A DNA stretch of 64,000 nucleotides. Source: Ensifer oleiphilus (lineage in GTDB: Bacteria; Pseudomonadota; Alphaproteobacteria; Rhizobiales; Rhizobiaceae). Shown piece after piece: positions 52,426 through 62,523 of this stretch (positions within the stretch are counted from its first letter, which is position 1; each line of letters opens with the position of its first letter). The position numbers and the translations under genes are program-made. The stretch covers positions 1 through 64,000 of the forward strand of contig NZ_JABWDU010000012.1 in the NCBI RefSeq assembly GCF_013371465.1, read 5' to 3'. The notes beneath the pieces are model-generated. The model saw only the letters and a program-made list of their open reading frames with translations. It did not search any database and had not been told where the DNA came from.

Positions 52426-53457
52426 ATGAAAGCCTTCTATGCAGAGGAACAGAAGCGACACGATCCGAAGGCTTTCCTTTCGAGTGGCGCGCCGCAGCCG
52501 AACCCGGAGCAGCCGGAGCGGGTCGAGCGGCTACTCACCGGCGCCCGCGATGCCGGATGCACGATCCTTCGACCGGGTAATCACGGCCTCGGCCCGATCG
52601 CCGCCGTGCACACACCCGAGTATCTGGATTTTCTCGAACATATCTACGCTCGCTGGCAGCGGATCGCGGAGGCCTCGGACGAGGTGATCCCAAACATCCA
52701 TCCGCTCGCTCGAGATGGGCGATACCCGGCGTCTGCCGTGGGGCAGGCCGGATATCATATGGCCGACACCGCCTGTCCGATCTCCGGAGAAACCTGGGAG
52801 AGCGTGCGCTGGAGCGCCTGGAGCGCGGTCGATGCGGCGGATGCGGTGATGTCAGGCGATCGCGCCGCCTACGCACTCTGCCGGCCGCCCGGCCATCACG
52901 CCTTTGCGGATGTCGCGGGCGGCTTCTGCTTCCTCAACAATTCCGCCGTCGCCGCTCAGCGCTTTCTGTCGAATGCGGCGCGCGTCGTGATCCTCGATAT
53001 CGATCTTCATCATGGCAACGGTACGCAGGGCATCTTCTACCAACGCGCCGACGTGCTGACAGTCTCGATCCACGCGGATCCCGTGCGCTTCTATCCCTTC
53101 TTTTGGGGGCATGTCGACGAGCGTGGCGAGGGGCCGGGGCTCGGCTACAATCTAAACCTGCCGCTTGAGCGCAAGTCCGGCGACGCCGAATTCCTTGCAG
53201 CTCTCGATTTCGTCTTCCGCCGCATCCGTGCCTACGCACCGGACGCGCTCGTCGTGGCGCTCGGCCTCGACGCCTTCGAAGGCGACCCCTTCGGCGGCCT
53301 GTCCGTGTCGACGCCAGGCTTTGGAAAGATCGGTGCGGCGATCGCCGGCCTGGGCCTGCCGACGGCCATCGTTCAGGAAGGCGGCTACCTCTGCGATGCG
53401 CTGTCCGACAATCTTACATCCTTCCTGACAGGCTTCGGCACGGCAGCAAAGCTCTGA
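52426..53457 (+). CDS. Histone deacetylase family protein, acetylpolyamine amidohydrolase-like
   Basis: This 343-residue zinc amidohydrolase has RPPGHHAFADVAGGFCFLNN (about residues 146-165), the zinc ligands in VILDIDLHHGNGTQG (about 183-197), a third ligand in GLDAFEGDPFGG (about 281-292), and QEGGYLCDALSDNL with the catalytic tyrosine. The short N-terminus (MKAFYAEEQKRHDP) is like acetylpolyamine amidohydrolases. It would free the amine from N-acetyl-diamines or polyamines. GGAGAG precedes the ATG. Last gene of the operon, convergent with the LysR gene. Confidence 0.9.
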   Translation: MKAFYAEEQKRHDPKAFLSSGAPQPNPEQPERVERLLTGARDAGCTILRPGNHGLGPIAAVHTPEYLDFLEHIYARWQRIAEASDEVIPNIHPLARDGRYPASAVGQAGYHMADTACPISGETWESVRWSAWSAVDAADAVMSGDRAAYALCRPPGHHAFADVAGGFCFLNNSAVAAQRFLSNAARVVILDIDLHHGNGTQGIFYQRADVLTVSIHADPVRFYPFFWGHVDERGEGPGLGYNLNLPLERKSGDAEFLAALDFVFRRIRAYAPDALVVALGLDAFEGDPFGGLSVSTPGFGKIGAAIAGLGLPTAIVQEGGYLCDALSDNLTSFLTGFGTAAKL

Positions 53458-53492
53458 GGCTGACGTTACGTTAGGTGTCGGTCCTGGCTAAT

Positions 53493-54443
53493 CTATTGCG
53501 TCAGCAGTGATGTCGATGTGATTGTTTTAGCAATGTCTTTCCCGCGACGCACCGGCAGATGGAACGTCTCGCCAGCGTCGGGATGCAGTCGGCTTGCCTC
53601 GTCGATAAAACCGCGGATCAGCGGCAGATGGCGCCGCTCGGCGAGGCAGATCGCGTATTCGTCGATGACCTCTTTGGCGTCATCGATCGGCACGAAGGAA
53701 AGCCTGGCGTCGTGGCCGAATTCGAGGTCGGCAACCACCCCGAAGCCAACGCCATTGGCGATGGCCTCGCGCACGCCTTCGCGCGAGGAGATCTCGACAA
53801 GCTGATGAATCGAGATGCCGTGGTCGGCGATGTTCTTCTCGAAGATCTCGCGGGTGCGCGAGCCGCGCTCGCGCATGACGAAGGAGAGACCTTCGAGGTC
53901 CTTCATCGTGACCCCGTCGCGCGCTGCCAACGGGTGGGATGACGGCACGCAAAGGCCGAGCCGCATGCTCAGAAAGTGAACGCCGTGCAGGCGCGGATCA
54001 TCGGGGATCTGCGCCGTGATCGCCACGTCCGCGCGATAGTCGATGATCTGGTCGATGACGCGGGCGGAGTTGTCGACGGCAAGAGAGAAGGTCAGTTTCG
54101 GCCGGTCGACCTTCAAGCGCGAGAGGATCGGCAGCGCCAGGATGGGGCCGTCGGCAGCAACGCGCAGATGCCCGCCATTCACACCGGCTTCGCCGCGGAG
54201 GAACGCGTTGGCCTCCTTCTCCGCTTGGAACAGCCGCGAGGTGATCTCGAAGAGGCGCTCGCCATGGGCGCTGAGGCTGACGCCGCGTGCCTTTCGATCG
54301 AGCAGGTTCTGGCCGCAATCCGCTTCCAGTTCCCGCACGTGCTGCGACAGGGTCGACTGGCTGATCGCCATGTCGCGGGCGGCTTGGGAAAAGCCGCCGG
54401 ACAGGGCGACGATGTGAAAGGCTTTCAATTGAGTAATCGACAT
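53493..54443 (-). CDS. LysR family transcriptional regulator
   Basis: This 316-residue LTTR starts MSITQLKAFHIVALSGGFSQ, with HTH ARDMAISQSTLSQHVRELEA (about residues 22-41) and an effector domain containing HGVHFLSMRLGLCVPSSHPL. It converges on the amine operon 36 bp away and is divergent from the giant RTX gene, across 263 bp. It may regulate either neighbour. The ATG at 54443 is used because the LTTR match starts there; the frame continues to 54584. Confidence 0.9.
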   Translation of the reverse strand: MSITQLKAFHIVALSGGFSQAARDMAISQSTLSQHVRELEADCGQNLLDRKARGVSLSAHGERLFEITSRLFQAEKEANAFLRGEAGVNGGHLRVAADGPILALPILSRLKVDRPKLTFSLAVDNSARVIDQIIDYRADVAITAQIPDDPRLHGVHFLSMRLGLCVPSSHPLAARDGVTMKDLEGLSFVMRERGSRTREIFEKNIADHGISIHQLVEISSREGVREAIANGVGFGVVADLEFGHDARLSFVPIDDAKEVIDEYAICLAERRHLPLIRGFIDEASRLHPDAGETFHLPVRRGKDIAKTITSTSLLTQ

Positions 54444-54706
54444 TGCTTCCGGTTCTGTTGCCCGCGGGCATGGCCTGTTGGATCGATGCGGCATCATTGT
54501 CGGAGAAGCTGACAGCCGCATGACACAAGCAGTCGTGACATCTGCCGGAGCCCGGCGATGTGGGATGAAACCGATGGCAGCCATCGGAAAACGCTATGGC
54601 TGTTTTACGTTTTGTTAAGCAACTGTCATCTGCGCGGTAAGCGTGGCGGTTAACGGTGACGCACGGCCAAGAGCCGATCCCGTTCACCTTTAGAGAGAAA
54701 GCCGAC

Positions 54707-57700
54707 ATGACTTCCTCCCCCAATTCGATTGCGACTCCGATCCAATCCTCCCCCGATTGGCTCCTGAACATTCCGCGCGTGCAGGCCCAACAGGGCATAC
54801 TCGTGTCGCCCGGTGGCACCGGCACCGTGTCGTCCTACAGCCTCGTCTATGACGTCTATTTCCCGTCCGCCGGCTCCAGCGGCTGGATCCCGTTCCTGCA
54901 GACGGACGTCACCAACACGTCGGACGGCGACATCTTCGGTAAGGTCGGTGGCGAGAGCTTCGGCCTCGGCATCAACAGCGATTATCGCGGCTCTGCCAAG
55001 CTCGATGCCTGGAACCGCATCGGCCTGACGATCGACAAGGACACCAGCGGCGGCGTCTCGATGAAGAAATACATCAACGGCGATTTTGTCGCCGAACAGA
55101 AGATGACCGGTTCGCTGGCTGCCCGCTTCACCATCGACAAGGCTAAGGGCTTCCTGATCTTCGCCGACGAAGACGGCGAAACGTCATCGGGCTACCTCAG
55201 CAACTTCCTCTTCATCGAAAAGGTCCTGACCGGTTCGGAGCTGTCGGCGCTCGGCAAGGCCAAGCCGGAGGGCATCGTGCCGGACGCGCTGAAGACCGAC
55301 GCGCTCACCTCCAACGGTACCGAGTTCCGTTTCGGTGAAGGCTCGACCACGCCGGCCTTCGGGCAGGGTTCCCTCAGTGGCCAAGGCACCACCGTGACGA
55401 CGACGACGCCGGCATCGGCCGGCATTCCGGCCGTCGGCCAGGACACGACGAACCCCAACCCGGGCTCCGTCGTTAAGACCTTGGCCATCAAGGACATGAT
55501 GGTCACGCCGGATGCGGCCAATGTGACAATCGACCTGTCGCAGCACTTCTCCGGCGATAACCTGACCTTCACGGTGCAGAACAGCAAGGGTGAAGTGCTG
55601 AATGCCGTCCTCACCAACGGCAACAAGCTGGTGCTGGATTTCGCCGCACTCGGCCATTCCGACGTCCGCGTAACGGCAGCCGATCCTGCCGGCCACGTTG
55701 TCACCGACGATTTCCGCGTCCGCGTCGCTGGTGCGAATGCCTATACGATCGCCGTGTTCCCAGACACCCAGGACTACACGTCCAACGATGGCATCAAGCA
55801 CTTCTTCGGCGACATGACTCAGTGGCTGGTCGACAACCGCCAGAGCCACAACATCGTCTTCATGACCCATGTCGGCGACATCACCCAGAACAACCTTTCC
55901 GGTCAGTGGGACATTGCAGAAGCAGCCCTTCGCAAGCTCGACGGCAAGATCCCTTACGCGCTCCTGCCGGGCAACCATGACCAGGCGAACGGCGGCAATG
56001 CCGCAGACCACTCGTCGATCCACCTCGATCAGCGTTTCTCGCCCGACAAGCAGACGGCGACCAATCCGGGCACCTTCGGCGGCGCCTACGATCAGGAACT
56101 GATGAGCGCCCGCAACACCTACAGCACGTTCACGGCGCCTGACGGCACCAAGTGGCTGTCGATCTCGCTCGAGTTCGGCCCGCGTGACGACGTGATCCGT
56201 TGGGCAGGCGATGTCATCGAGGCCCATCCCGACTATCGCGTCATGCTCGCCACCCACTCGCTGACGAGCTATGCCGGCCGGCAGGACAATCTTGCCCTAC
56301 CGCTTTATGACGAAGGTGCCGGCTACGATTATGGCATGCGCAGCGACCAGCGCGGCGCCAATGATGGCGAATATGTTTCGCGCGAACTGCTCGCCCGCTA
56401 CCCGAACATCGTCATGACCTTCTCCGGTCACATCTTCGGCGATGGCGCTGAAACCGACATCACCTACAACCAGTATGGCGAGCCGGTGTTCCAGTTCCTG
56501 GTCAACTACCAGAACGGCGTGTCGCGCGAGATCACCGGCAACGGCAACGAGGCCAAAGGCAACAACGGCGGCAACGGCGCCATCCGCCTGATCACCATTG
56601 ACCCCGACAACAACCGCATTTCCACGGAAACCTACTTCACCGGCTTTGACGACTACCTCGACGGCTTCCGCACCAAGCCGGAACTCGATCGTGACGGCCT
56701 GACCGGTTACTACCGTGGCCATCAGGAAGTGTTCGAAAACATCGACGTCAGCGGCGGCAAGGCCCGCGCCATGGCCGAAGCCGGTGACGACATCATCGCC
56801 GACGCTGCGGCCGGCGCCTCTTCCGCCAATGTCGCGCTGTCCGGCGCCAAGTCGCTGCTGCCGGCAAGCGTCAAGAGCTGGGTATGGACCAACGAAAATG
56901 GCGATGTCGTCGCCGAAGGAAAGGACGCCCGCGCCGAACTGGAACTTGGCAAGCACAAGCTGACGCTGACCACGACCGACTTCAACGGCATCAAGACCAG
57001 CGACACGGTAGACGTCATTGTCCGCGGCGACCGTACGCTGCTGGTCGAGACCTTCAACGACGGCAATACCAATGGCTGGGCGACCGATATCGGGGCTGCT
57101 AACGGCAACACCGGCAACTTCCTGCTCAAGGGAACGGTCTTCTCGCGTCCGACCGGAGCAGTCGGGCTTGCCGCACCGGAGGCAGCGCTCTTCGATCAGA
57201 GCGATGCCGCCCGCAACAAGCTGGTCTTTGTCGGCGAAGGCTCGTCCACCTGGACGGATTACGTCTTCGAGGCATCGCTGACGCAACTCGACAACGACAC
57301 GATCGGCGTTCTCTTCTACTACAAGGACGCCAACAACCACTACCGCTTCACGCTCGATGGCGAGACGAACCGTCGTCAATTGGTCAAGGTTGCCAATGGC
57401 GTAGAGACCATCCTTGCATCGGTGAATGAAGGTTCGCCCTACAACATGGAAATCCCGCTGACGGTTGCCGTCACCGGCGGCGTCATCAACATTTTCCTTG
57501 GCGACAAGAATGTCTTTGCCGGGCCGGTCACTGACACCAGCGCACCGCTTTCCGGCGGCACGGTCGGTCTTTACTCCAGCGGCCAGCGCGCTTCGGTCTT
57601 CGACGACATCGTCGTCACCAGGGCAGACACGACGGCAAAGGCCGGCATCGACCAGCGGACCTACGACATCGACGGCGACGGCAAGGCGTCCGTGAAGCTC

Positions 57701-60646
57701 GACGCCTCGGGCTCTTTCGGCCCGAAGCAACTGGTCGACTACGTCTGGACCGACCTTGCCGGCAATGTCATCGCCAGCGGCAAGACTGCCAACGTCAACC
57801 TCGACACTGGCGTCAACAAGCTGCTGCTCAAGGTGACGGCGGTCGACGGCTCGGTTTCGACCGACCGTGTCGACATCACCGTCGTCGACCGCAGCAAGAT
57901 CCTGGTTGCCGAAGACTTCTCGTCGCCGCAGGCCCTGTCGCGTTTCAATATCGTCGATGAAGGCGAACTTGGCGGCATGGGACCGGATGGCAAGGCATCC
58001 GAATGGCTGCTTGCCGACGGCAAGCTGGTGCAGACGACGGGGCTTGCAAGCCGTGAGCTTACCTGGTCAGGTGCTACCGCCTCGGATCTGTGGAAGCGCG
58101 GCTGGAGCCCGCTCGGCGATGGTGTCAACGTCCTTCGTCTTGGCACCTACGCTCTGTTCAAGGACCCGGCAGCCCTTGCCTGGACCGACTATGCGGTTGA
58201 AGCGACGATCCAGACGCCGGACAAGGACGGCCTCGGTTTCCTGTTCCGCTACAAGGACAACAAGAACTACTACAAGCTAGAGCTCGATGCCGAAGGCATG
58301 CTCGACCGCAGCCCGGGCAATGGTGCCGGCAGCATCTTCAACCTCGTGCGCATGAAGAACGGCGTCGAGGAAATTCTGGCTCAGGTTCCGGGCAAATATG
58401 AGCCCGGTCAGGCGATGAAGCTGCGCGTCGAAGTCGTCGGCGACAAGATCACCGCCTTCCTCAACGATGAAGCCCTCTTTGCCTATCCAGTTGGCGACCG
58501 TGGTCTCGATGCCGGTACCTTCGGCCTCTATTCCTGGGGCAATGCCGGGCTCACCTTCGACGATCTGACGGTCGTCGATCTGAAGTCGGGCCTCGAAGGC
58601 GGCCAGGTCATCAACGGCACCAATGCCCGTGACATGCTGGTCGGCGGTGAGGCCGGCGAGTCGATCTATGGCCTTGGCGGCAATGACACTCTCATCGGCA
58701 ACGGCGGCGACGATCGCCTCGATGGCGGTGACGGCGACGATACCCTGTTGGGTGGCGCCGGACGTGACGCGCTTGCCGGCGGCAAGGGCAACGACGTGCT
58801 GATGGGCGGCGAGGGTGCCGACATCATTGCCGGCGGTCTCGGGGATGACGTAATCGAAGGTGGTGCCGGCAACGACGTGCTGGTCGGCGGCGACGGTTCC
58901 GATACCTACGTCTACGGACGTGGTGAAGGCTCCGACGAGATCGTCGAAACGGCAACGGCAGCAGGAGACAGCGACGTTCTCGTCCTGCACGACATCGCCC
59001 GCGGCGAAGCGGTCCTCCATAAATACGGTGAGGCAGTCGAAGTCGCGTTTGCCAATGGCGAAAAGCTGACCCTGAAGGGCCAGCTTGCCGGCGGCGGCGT
59101 CGAGCTCGTTACCTTCGCCGACGGCACAGTGATGAACCGGGCAGCGATCGCCAACGGCCTCGTCAACCGTGGCCCGCTTGCTGCAGCCGATACGCTTGCC
59201 GCGATCGACGAGGACGCACCGTCCTTCGTCATCCCGTTTGCGAGCCTGCTCGCCAACGACAGCGATGCCGACCTCGATCAGTTGAAGGTGACCGGCGTCA
59301 CCTCGGTCGTCGGCGGCACCGCCACCGTCGAGGAGGGCGGCATTCGCTTCACGCCTTCCGCCAACTTCAATGGCGAAGCCTCGTTCCGCTACCAGATCTC
59401 CGATGGTCGCGGCGGCTCGAGCGAAGCCGGCGCCACCTTCACCGTCAAGCCGGTCAATGATGCGCCTGTTGCTTCGTCCCTGACCGTCGAGACGAACGAA
59501 GACACGTCGGTCAGCGGCACGATCGCGGCAGCCGATATCGACGGCGATACGCTCGCCTACGCCGTCAAGACGGGGACCGGGCCGGCCAATGGCAGCGTCA
59601 CTGTTGACGGCAGAACCGGCGCCTGGACCTATGTTCCAGACGCCAATGTCAACGGAACGGACAGCTTCACGGTCGTCGTGTCCGACGGCAAGGGCGGAAG
59701 CAGCGAAAGCACTGTCAGTGTCACGATCAAGCCGGTCAACGATGCGCCGGTGGCTGTCGCCGATACGGGGGTCGTTGCCGAGAACGAAACCGCCACGTTC
59801 GACCTCGTTGCCAACGATACGGACATCGAAGGCGACCGGTTGACGCTCGTCGGTTTCGCGGTCACGGCCGTTGCCGGCCTGGCATTGACGAACGCGCAGG
59901 CGGCTACGGCCTTCTCGATCGTCGACGGCAAGCTCGTCGCCGATCCGTCCTCCGCCTTCCAAGCGCTGCAGGACGGCGAGGCCGCCACGGTCAACGTCAC
60001 CTATACGGTGCGTGACGCCCAAGGTGGCGAAACGACCGGTACGGCCACGATCAAGGTCGACGGCTACACCGAGTACAACGTGGTCGAAGGCACCGATGGT
60101 AACGACACGCTGGTCGCCACCGACGGCAAGGACATGATCGAGGCCGGCAACGGCAACGACACGGTGCTGGCAGGCGATGGCAACGACATGGTCGATGCAG
60201 GTGCCGGCAATGACCGGGTGGTCGCCGGTGACGGCAACGACGTGGTCGAAGGCGGTGCCGGCAACGACATCCTGATGGGCGGCGCTGGCAACGACGTGCT
60301 CAGCGGCGGCTCCGGCAACGACCAGCTCAATGGCGGTGCGGGCAACGACACGCTGAACGGCGGCACGGGCAATGACGTGCTGACGGGCGGTGCGGGTGCC
60401 GACACCTTCGTGTTTGCCGCCGGCGATGGTCGCGACGTGGTGCTGGACTTCCAGGCCGGTGCACATGGCGACGACATAGTCGTGCTGTCGAAGGATGTAT
60501 TCGCCGATTACCAGGCGCTCCTGTCCTCCGGCGCGTTTACCGATGGTGACGCCGGTGCGCAGATCGCGTTCGATGACGGGTCGTCCATCACCTTCAACGG
60601 TGTGAAGACGGAAAACTTCGTCATCGACGACTTCCGCTTCGCCTAA
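54707..60646 (+). CDS. Giant RTX protein with metallophosphoesterase domain, probable T1SS cargo
   Basis: This 1979-residue protein has the following order: N-terminal LamG/concanavalin-like segment (nt ~54820-55240), a linker, then a metallophosphoesterase domain (nt ~55745-56660) with [31 protein letters not shown] and SGHIFGDG, which together supply the metal ligands of the calcineurin-like fold. PKD-like and two concanavalin-like domains follow (nt ~56740-58600). Then come RTX block 1 (58602-58921), an RTX-linked beta domain, three cadherin/tandem-95-like repeats (59190-60060), RTX block 2 (60081-60425) and a C-terminal secretion region. The start at 54707 follows AGAGAAA; GTG 54656 is possible. 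No Sec signal. A strong terminator follows. Surface or matrix phosphatase/phosphodiesterase is inference. Confidence 0.88.
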   Translation: MTSSPNSIATPIQSSPDWLLNIPRVQAQQGILVSPGGTGTVSSYSLVYDVYFPSAGSSGWIPFLQTDVTNTSDGDIFGKVGGESFGLGINSDYRGSAKLDAWNRIGLTIDKDTSGGVSMKKYINGDFVAEQKMTGSLAARFTIDKAKGFLIFADEDGETSSGYLSNFLFIEKVLTGSELSALGKAKPEGIVPDALKTDALTSNGTEFRFGEGSTTPAFGQGSLSGQGTTVTTTTPASAGIPAVGQDTTNPNPGSVVKTLAIKDMMVTPDAANVTIDLSQHFSGDNLTFTVQNSKGEVLNAVLTNGNKLVLDFAALGHSDVRVTAADPAGHVVTDDFRVRVAGANAYTIAVFPDTQDYTSNDGIKHFFGDMTQWLVDNRQSHNIVFMTHVGDITQNNLSGQWDIAEAALRKLDGKIPYALLPGNHDQANGGNAADHSSIHLDQRFSPDKQTATNPGTFGGAYDQELMSARNTYSTFTAPDGTKWLSISLEFGPRDDVIRWAGDVIEAHPDYRVMLATHSLTSYAGRQDNLALPLYDEGAGYDYGMRSDQRGANDGEYVSRELLARYPNIVMTFSGHIFGDGAETDITYNQYGEPVFQFLVNYQNGVSREITGNGNEAKGNNGGNGAIRLITIDPDNNRISTETYFTGFDDYLDGFRTKPELDRDGLTGYYRGHQEVFENIDVSGGKARAMAEAGDDIIADAAAGASSANVALSGAKSLLPASVKSWVWTNENGDVVAEGKDARAELELGKHKLTLTTTDFNGIKTSDTVDVIVRGDRTLLVETFNDGNTNGWATDIGAANGNTGNFLLKGTVFSRPTGAVGLAAPEAALFDQSDAARNKLVFVGEGSSTWTDYVFEASLTQLDNDTIGVLFYYKDANNHYRFTLDGETNRRQLVKVANGVETILASVNEGSPYNMEIPLTVAVTGGVINIFLGDKNVFAGPVTDTSAPLSGGTVGLYSSGQRASVFDDIVVTRADTTAKAGIDQRTYDIDGDGKASVKLDASGSFGPKQLVDYVWTDLAGNVIASGKTANVNLDTGVNKLLLKVTAVDGSVSTDRVDITVVDRSKILVAEDFSSPQALSRFNIVDEGELGGMGPDGKASEWLLADGKLVQTTGLASRELTWSGATASDLWKRGWSPLGDGVNVLRLGTYALFKDPAALAWTDYAVEATIQTPDKDGLGFLFRYKDNKNYYKLELDAEGMLDRSPGNGAGSIFNLVRMKNGVEEILAQVPGKYEPGQAMKLRVEVVGDKITAFLNDEALFAYPVGDRGLDAGTFGLYSWGNAGLTFDDLTVVDLKSGLEGGQVINGTNARDMLVGGEAGESIYGLGGNDTLIGNGGDDRLDGGDGDDTLLGGAGRDALAGGKGNDVLMGGEGADIIAGGLGDDVIEGGAGNDVLVGGDGSDTYVYGRGEGSDEIVETATAAGDSDVLVLHDIARGEAVLHKYGEAVEVAFANGEKLTLKGQLAGGGVELVTFADGTVMNRAAIANGLVNRGPLAAADTLAAIDEDAPSFVIPFASLLANDSDADLDQLKVTGVTSVVGGTATVEEGGIRFTPSANFNGEASFRYQISDGRGGSSEAGATFTVKPVNDAPVASSLTVETNEDTSVSGTIAAADIDGDTLAYAVKTGTGPANGSVTVDGRTGAWTYVPDANVNGTDSFTVVVSDGKGGSSESTVSVTIKPVNDAPVAVADTGVVAENETATFDLVANDTDIEGDRLTLVGFAVTAVAGLALTNAQAATAFSIVDGKLVADPSSAFQALQDGEAATVNVTYTVRDAQGGETTGTATIKVDGYTEYNVVEGTDGNDTLVATDGKDMIEAGNGNDTVLAGDGNDMVDAGAGNDRVVAGDGNDVVEGGAGNDILMGGAGNDVLSGGSGNDQLNGGAGNDTLNGGTGNDVLTGGAGADTFVFAAGDGRDVVLDFQAGAHGDDIVVLSKDVFADYQALLSSGAFTDGDAGAQIAFDDGSSITFNGVKTENFVIDDFRFA
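58602..58921 (+). repeat. RTX nonapeptide-coding repeats, block 1 of the giant protein
   Basis: About ten GGxGxDxL units, from [14 protein letters not shown] to [15 protein letters not shown], the latter resembling the RTX-linked beta motif of haemolysin-type proteins. Confidence 0.88.
60081..60425 (+). repeat. RTX nonapeptide-coding repeats, block 2 of the giant protein
   Basis: About eleven units, from [11 protein letters not shown] to [15 protein letters not shown]. The block ends in the ADTFVF motif that precedes C-terminal T1SS signals. Confidence 0.88.
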
Positions 60647-60655
60647 CCAAAACGA

Positions 60656-60684
60656 GGGGCGCACCATCCGGTGCGCCCCTTTTT
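60656..60684 (+). terminator. Rho-independent terminator after the giant RTX gene
   Basis: GGGGCGCACC and GGTGCGCCCC form a perfect 10-bp stem with a 4-base loop, followed directly by TTTTT. It lies 10 bp after the stop codon and separates the cargo gene from the secretion genes. Confidence 0.92.
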
Positions 60685-60771
60685 GCGCGGCGCGGGCTTC
60701 AGTCCCTTCAAGCATGTCATCCCCTTGTGATGCCTGCCTGTTACCGCCGCGATCTCAACGGATCAGGGACC

Positions 60772-62523
60772 ATGCGCGACAGTTCTTCCAATGGAAATTT
60801 CAGCCAGTTCAAGGGCGTATTCGCCGGTTGCGCCAGCGCCTTCGTCGGCATCGGCCTGATGAGCGCCGTCGTCAACGTGCTCTACCTCACCGGATCGCTC
60901 TTCATGATGGAAGTGTACGATCGTGTGCTTCCGAGCCGGAGCCTGCCGACGCTTGTCGCGCTTCTCGGTATCGTTGTCGTGCTCTACGCCTTTCAGGGTC
61001 TATTCGACGCGCTGCGCGGGCGGCTCCTGGTGCGCATCGCCGATCGGCTCGATCAGGCGCTATCGCCAAGGATCTACGATGCAATCGTCGGGCTGCAGCT
61101 GCAGGTGCCGATCAGTGCGCGTTATGCTCAGCCGTTGCGCGATCTCGATACCATCCGGGCCTTTCTGTCCGGCAGTGGGCCGACAGCCCTCTTCGATCTG
61201 CCCTGGCTCCCCTTCTATATTGCCATCTGCTTCGCCTTTCATTTCTGGCTGGGCGTCACCGCACTGGCCGGTGCGATCATCCTGGCGTGCATCACACTGT
61301 TGACCGAACTCGTTTCGCAACGGCCGGTCGAAGAGGCCGCGCGCCATTCCTCCAAGCGCAACCGCATGGCCGAAAGCGGTCGCCGCAACGCCGACGTGAT
61401 CTCGGTGATGGGCATGGGTCCGCATCTGAGGCGCCGCTGGCAGGAGGAAAACCGTGCCTTCACCCGCGAGCAGCGACAGGCAAGCGATATCTCCTCGGGT
61501 TTCGGCGTGTTGAGCAAGGTGCTGCGCATGATGCTGCAGTCCGGCATTCTTGCGGTCGGCGCCTGGCTCGTCATCAACGAGCAGGCGACCCCCGGCATCA
61601 TCATCGCCGGCTCGATCCTGTCTGCCCGGGCGCTGGCGCCGGTCGATCTGGCGATTGCGAACTGGAAAGGCTTCATCGGCGCACGCCAAAGCCGTCGGCG
61701 CCTGCAGAAAACATTGGCGCTCTTGCCCGACGCGATTGATCGCATGAATCTGCCGGCACCGAGCAGCACACTTTCCGTCGACCGCGTCAGCGCTCTTCCG
61801 CCGGAAACGACGGAAGCCGTCCTGCAGGACGTCACCTTTACGCTTGAAGCCGGAACCGGGCTCGGCGTCATCGGCGCCAGCGGCTCCGGCAAGAGTTCGC
61901 TTGCGCGTCTGCTCGTCGGCATCTGGCGCCCGGCGCGGGGCGCGATCCGGCTCGATGGTGCAACGCCCGACCAATGGCCGGCAGCAGCGCTTGCCCGCCA
62001 TATCGGTTACATGCCGCAATCAATCGAGCTCATCGACGGTACAGTCGCCGAGAACATCGCCTCGTTCGATCCGGATGCCGGGCCCGACGACATCATCGCC
62101 GCCGCCCGCGCAGCCCGAGTACACGATCTTATCGTCAGTCTGCCTGAGGGTTATTCCACCGAGGTCGGTGAAAATGGCCGGCCGCTCTCCGCCGGCCAGA
62201 AGCAGCGGATCGCACTGGCGCGGGCGCTGTATGGGAACCCCTTCGTCGTCATTCTCGACGAGCCGAATTCGAACCTCGATTCCGAAGGCGAGGAGGCATT
62301 GACCTCGGCGATTCTTAGCGTCCGGGAGCGCGGCGGCATCGTCATCGTCATCGCCCACCGACCGAGCGCTCTGCTGGCGGTGGACAAGGTGCTGATGCTT
62401 GCCGCCGGCCGCCAGCAGGCCTTTGGCCCGAAAGACGAAGTTCTCTCCAAGGTCCTGAGGCAAACGACCGGCAATCCGGGTGCGCTCAAGGTCGTGCAAT
62501 CCGCAGAAGCAGCAAAGGCATGA
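60772..62523 (+). CDS. Type I secretion system permease/ATPase (PrsD-like)
   Basis: This 583-residue half-transporter has an N-terminal six-helix membrane domain (about residues 20-310) and a C-terminal nucleotide-binding domain with Walker A GASGSGKSSLARLL (about 368-381), signature LSAGQKQRIALARAL (about 475) and Walker B VVILDEPNSNLD (about 496). LSAGQ instead of LSGGQ is usual in PrtD/PrsD-type protein exporters. It would export the RTX protein upstream with the fusion protein next to it and a TolC. PrsD of Rhizobium also exports EPS glycanases. CAGGGA precedes ATG 60772; GTG 60727 is possible. Confidence 0.92.
   Translation: MRDSSSNGNFSQFKGVFAGCASAFVGIGLMSAVVNVLYLTGSLFMMEVYDRVLPSRSLPTLVALLGIVVVLYAFQGLFDALRGRLLVRIADRLDQALSPRIYDAIVGLQLQVPISARYAQPLRDLDTIRAFLSGSGPTALFDLPWLPFYIAICFAFHFWLGVTALAGAIILACITLLTELVSQRPVEEAARHSSKRNRMAESGRRNADVISVMGMGPHLRRRWQEENRAFTREQRQASDISSGFGVLSKVLRMMLQSGILAVGAWLVINEQATPGIIIAGSILSARALAPVDLAIANWKGFIGARQSRRRLQKTLALLPDAIDRMNLPAPSSTLSVDRVSALPPETTEAVLQDVTFTLEAGTGLGVIGASGSGKSSLARLLVGIWRPARGAIRLDGATPDQWPAAALARHIGYMPQSIELIDGTVAENIASFDPDAGPDDIIAAARAARVHDLIVSLPEGYSTEVGENGRPLSAGQKQRIALARALYGNPFVVILDEPNSNLDSEGEEALTSAILSVRERGGIVIVIAHRPSALLAVDKVLMLAAGRQQAFGPKDEVLSKVLRQTTGNPGALKVVQSAEAAKA

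Noticed and set aside
58277-60715. 812-codon minus-strand open frame inside the giant RTX gene
   Set aside because: Antisense shadow of RTX repeats: repetitive VVAGAA/IVAVA-type composition, no ribosome site or known motif, while the plus strand has a coherent domain series.
60714-61739. 341-codon plus-strand frame over the PrsD-like gene
   Set aside because: Arg/Ala-rich alternate frame; the overlapping frame has clear ABC transporter motifs.
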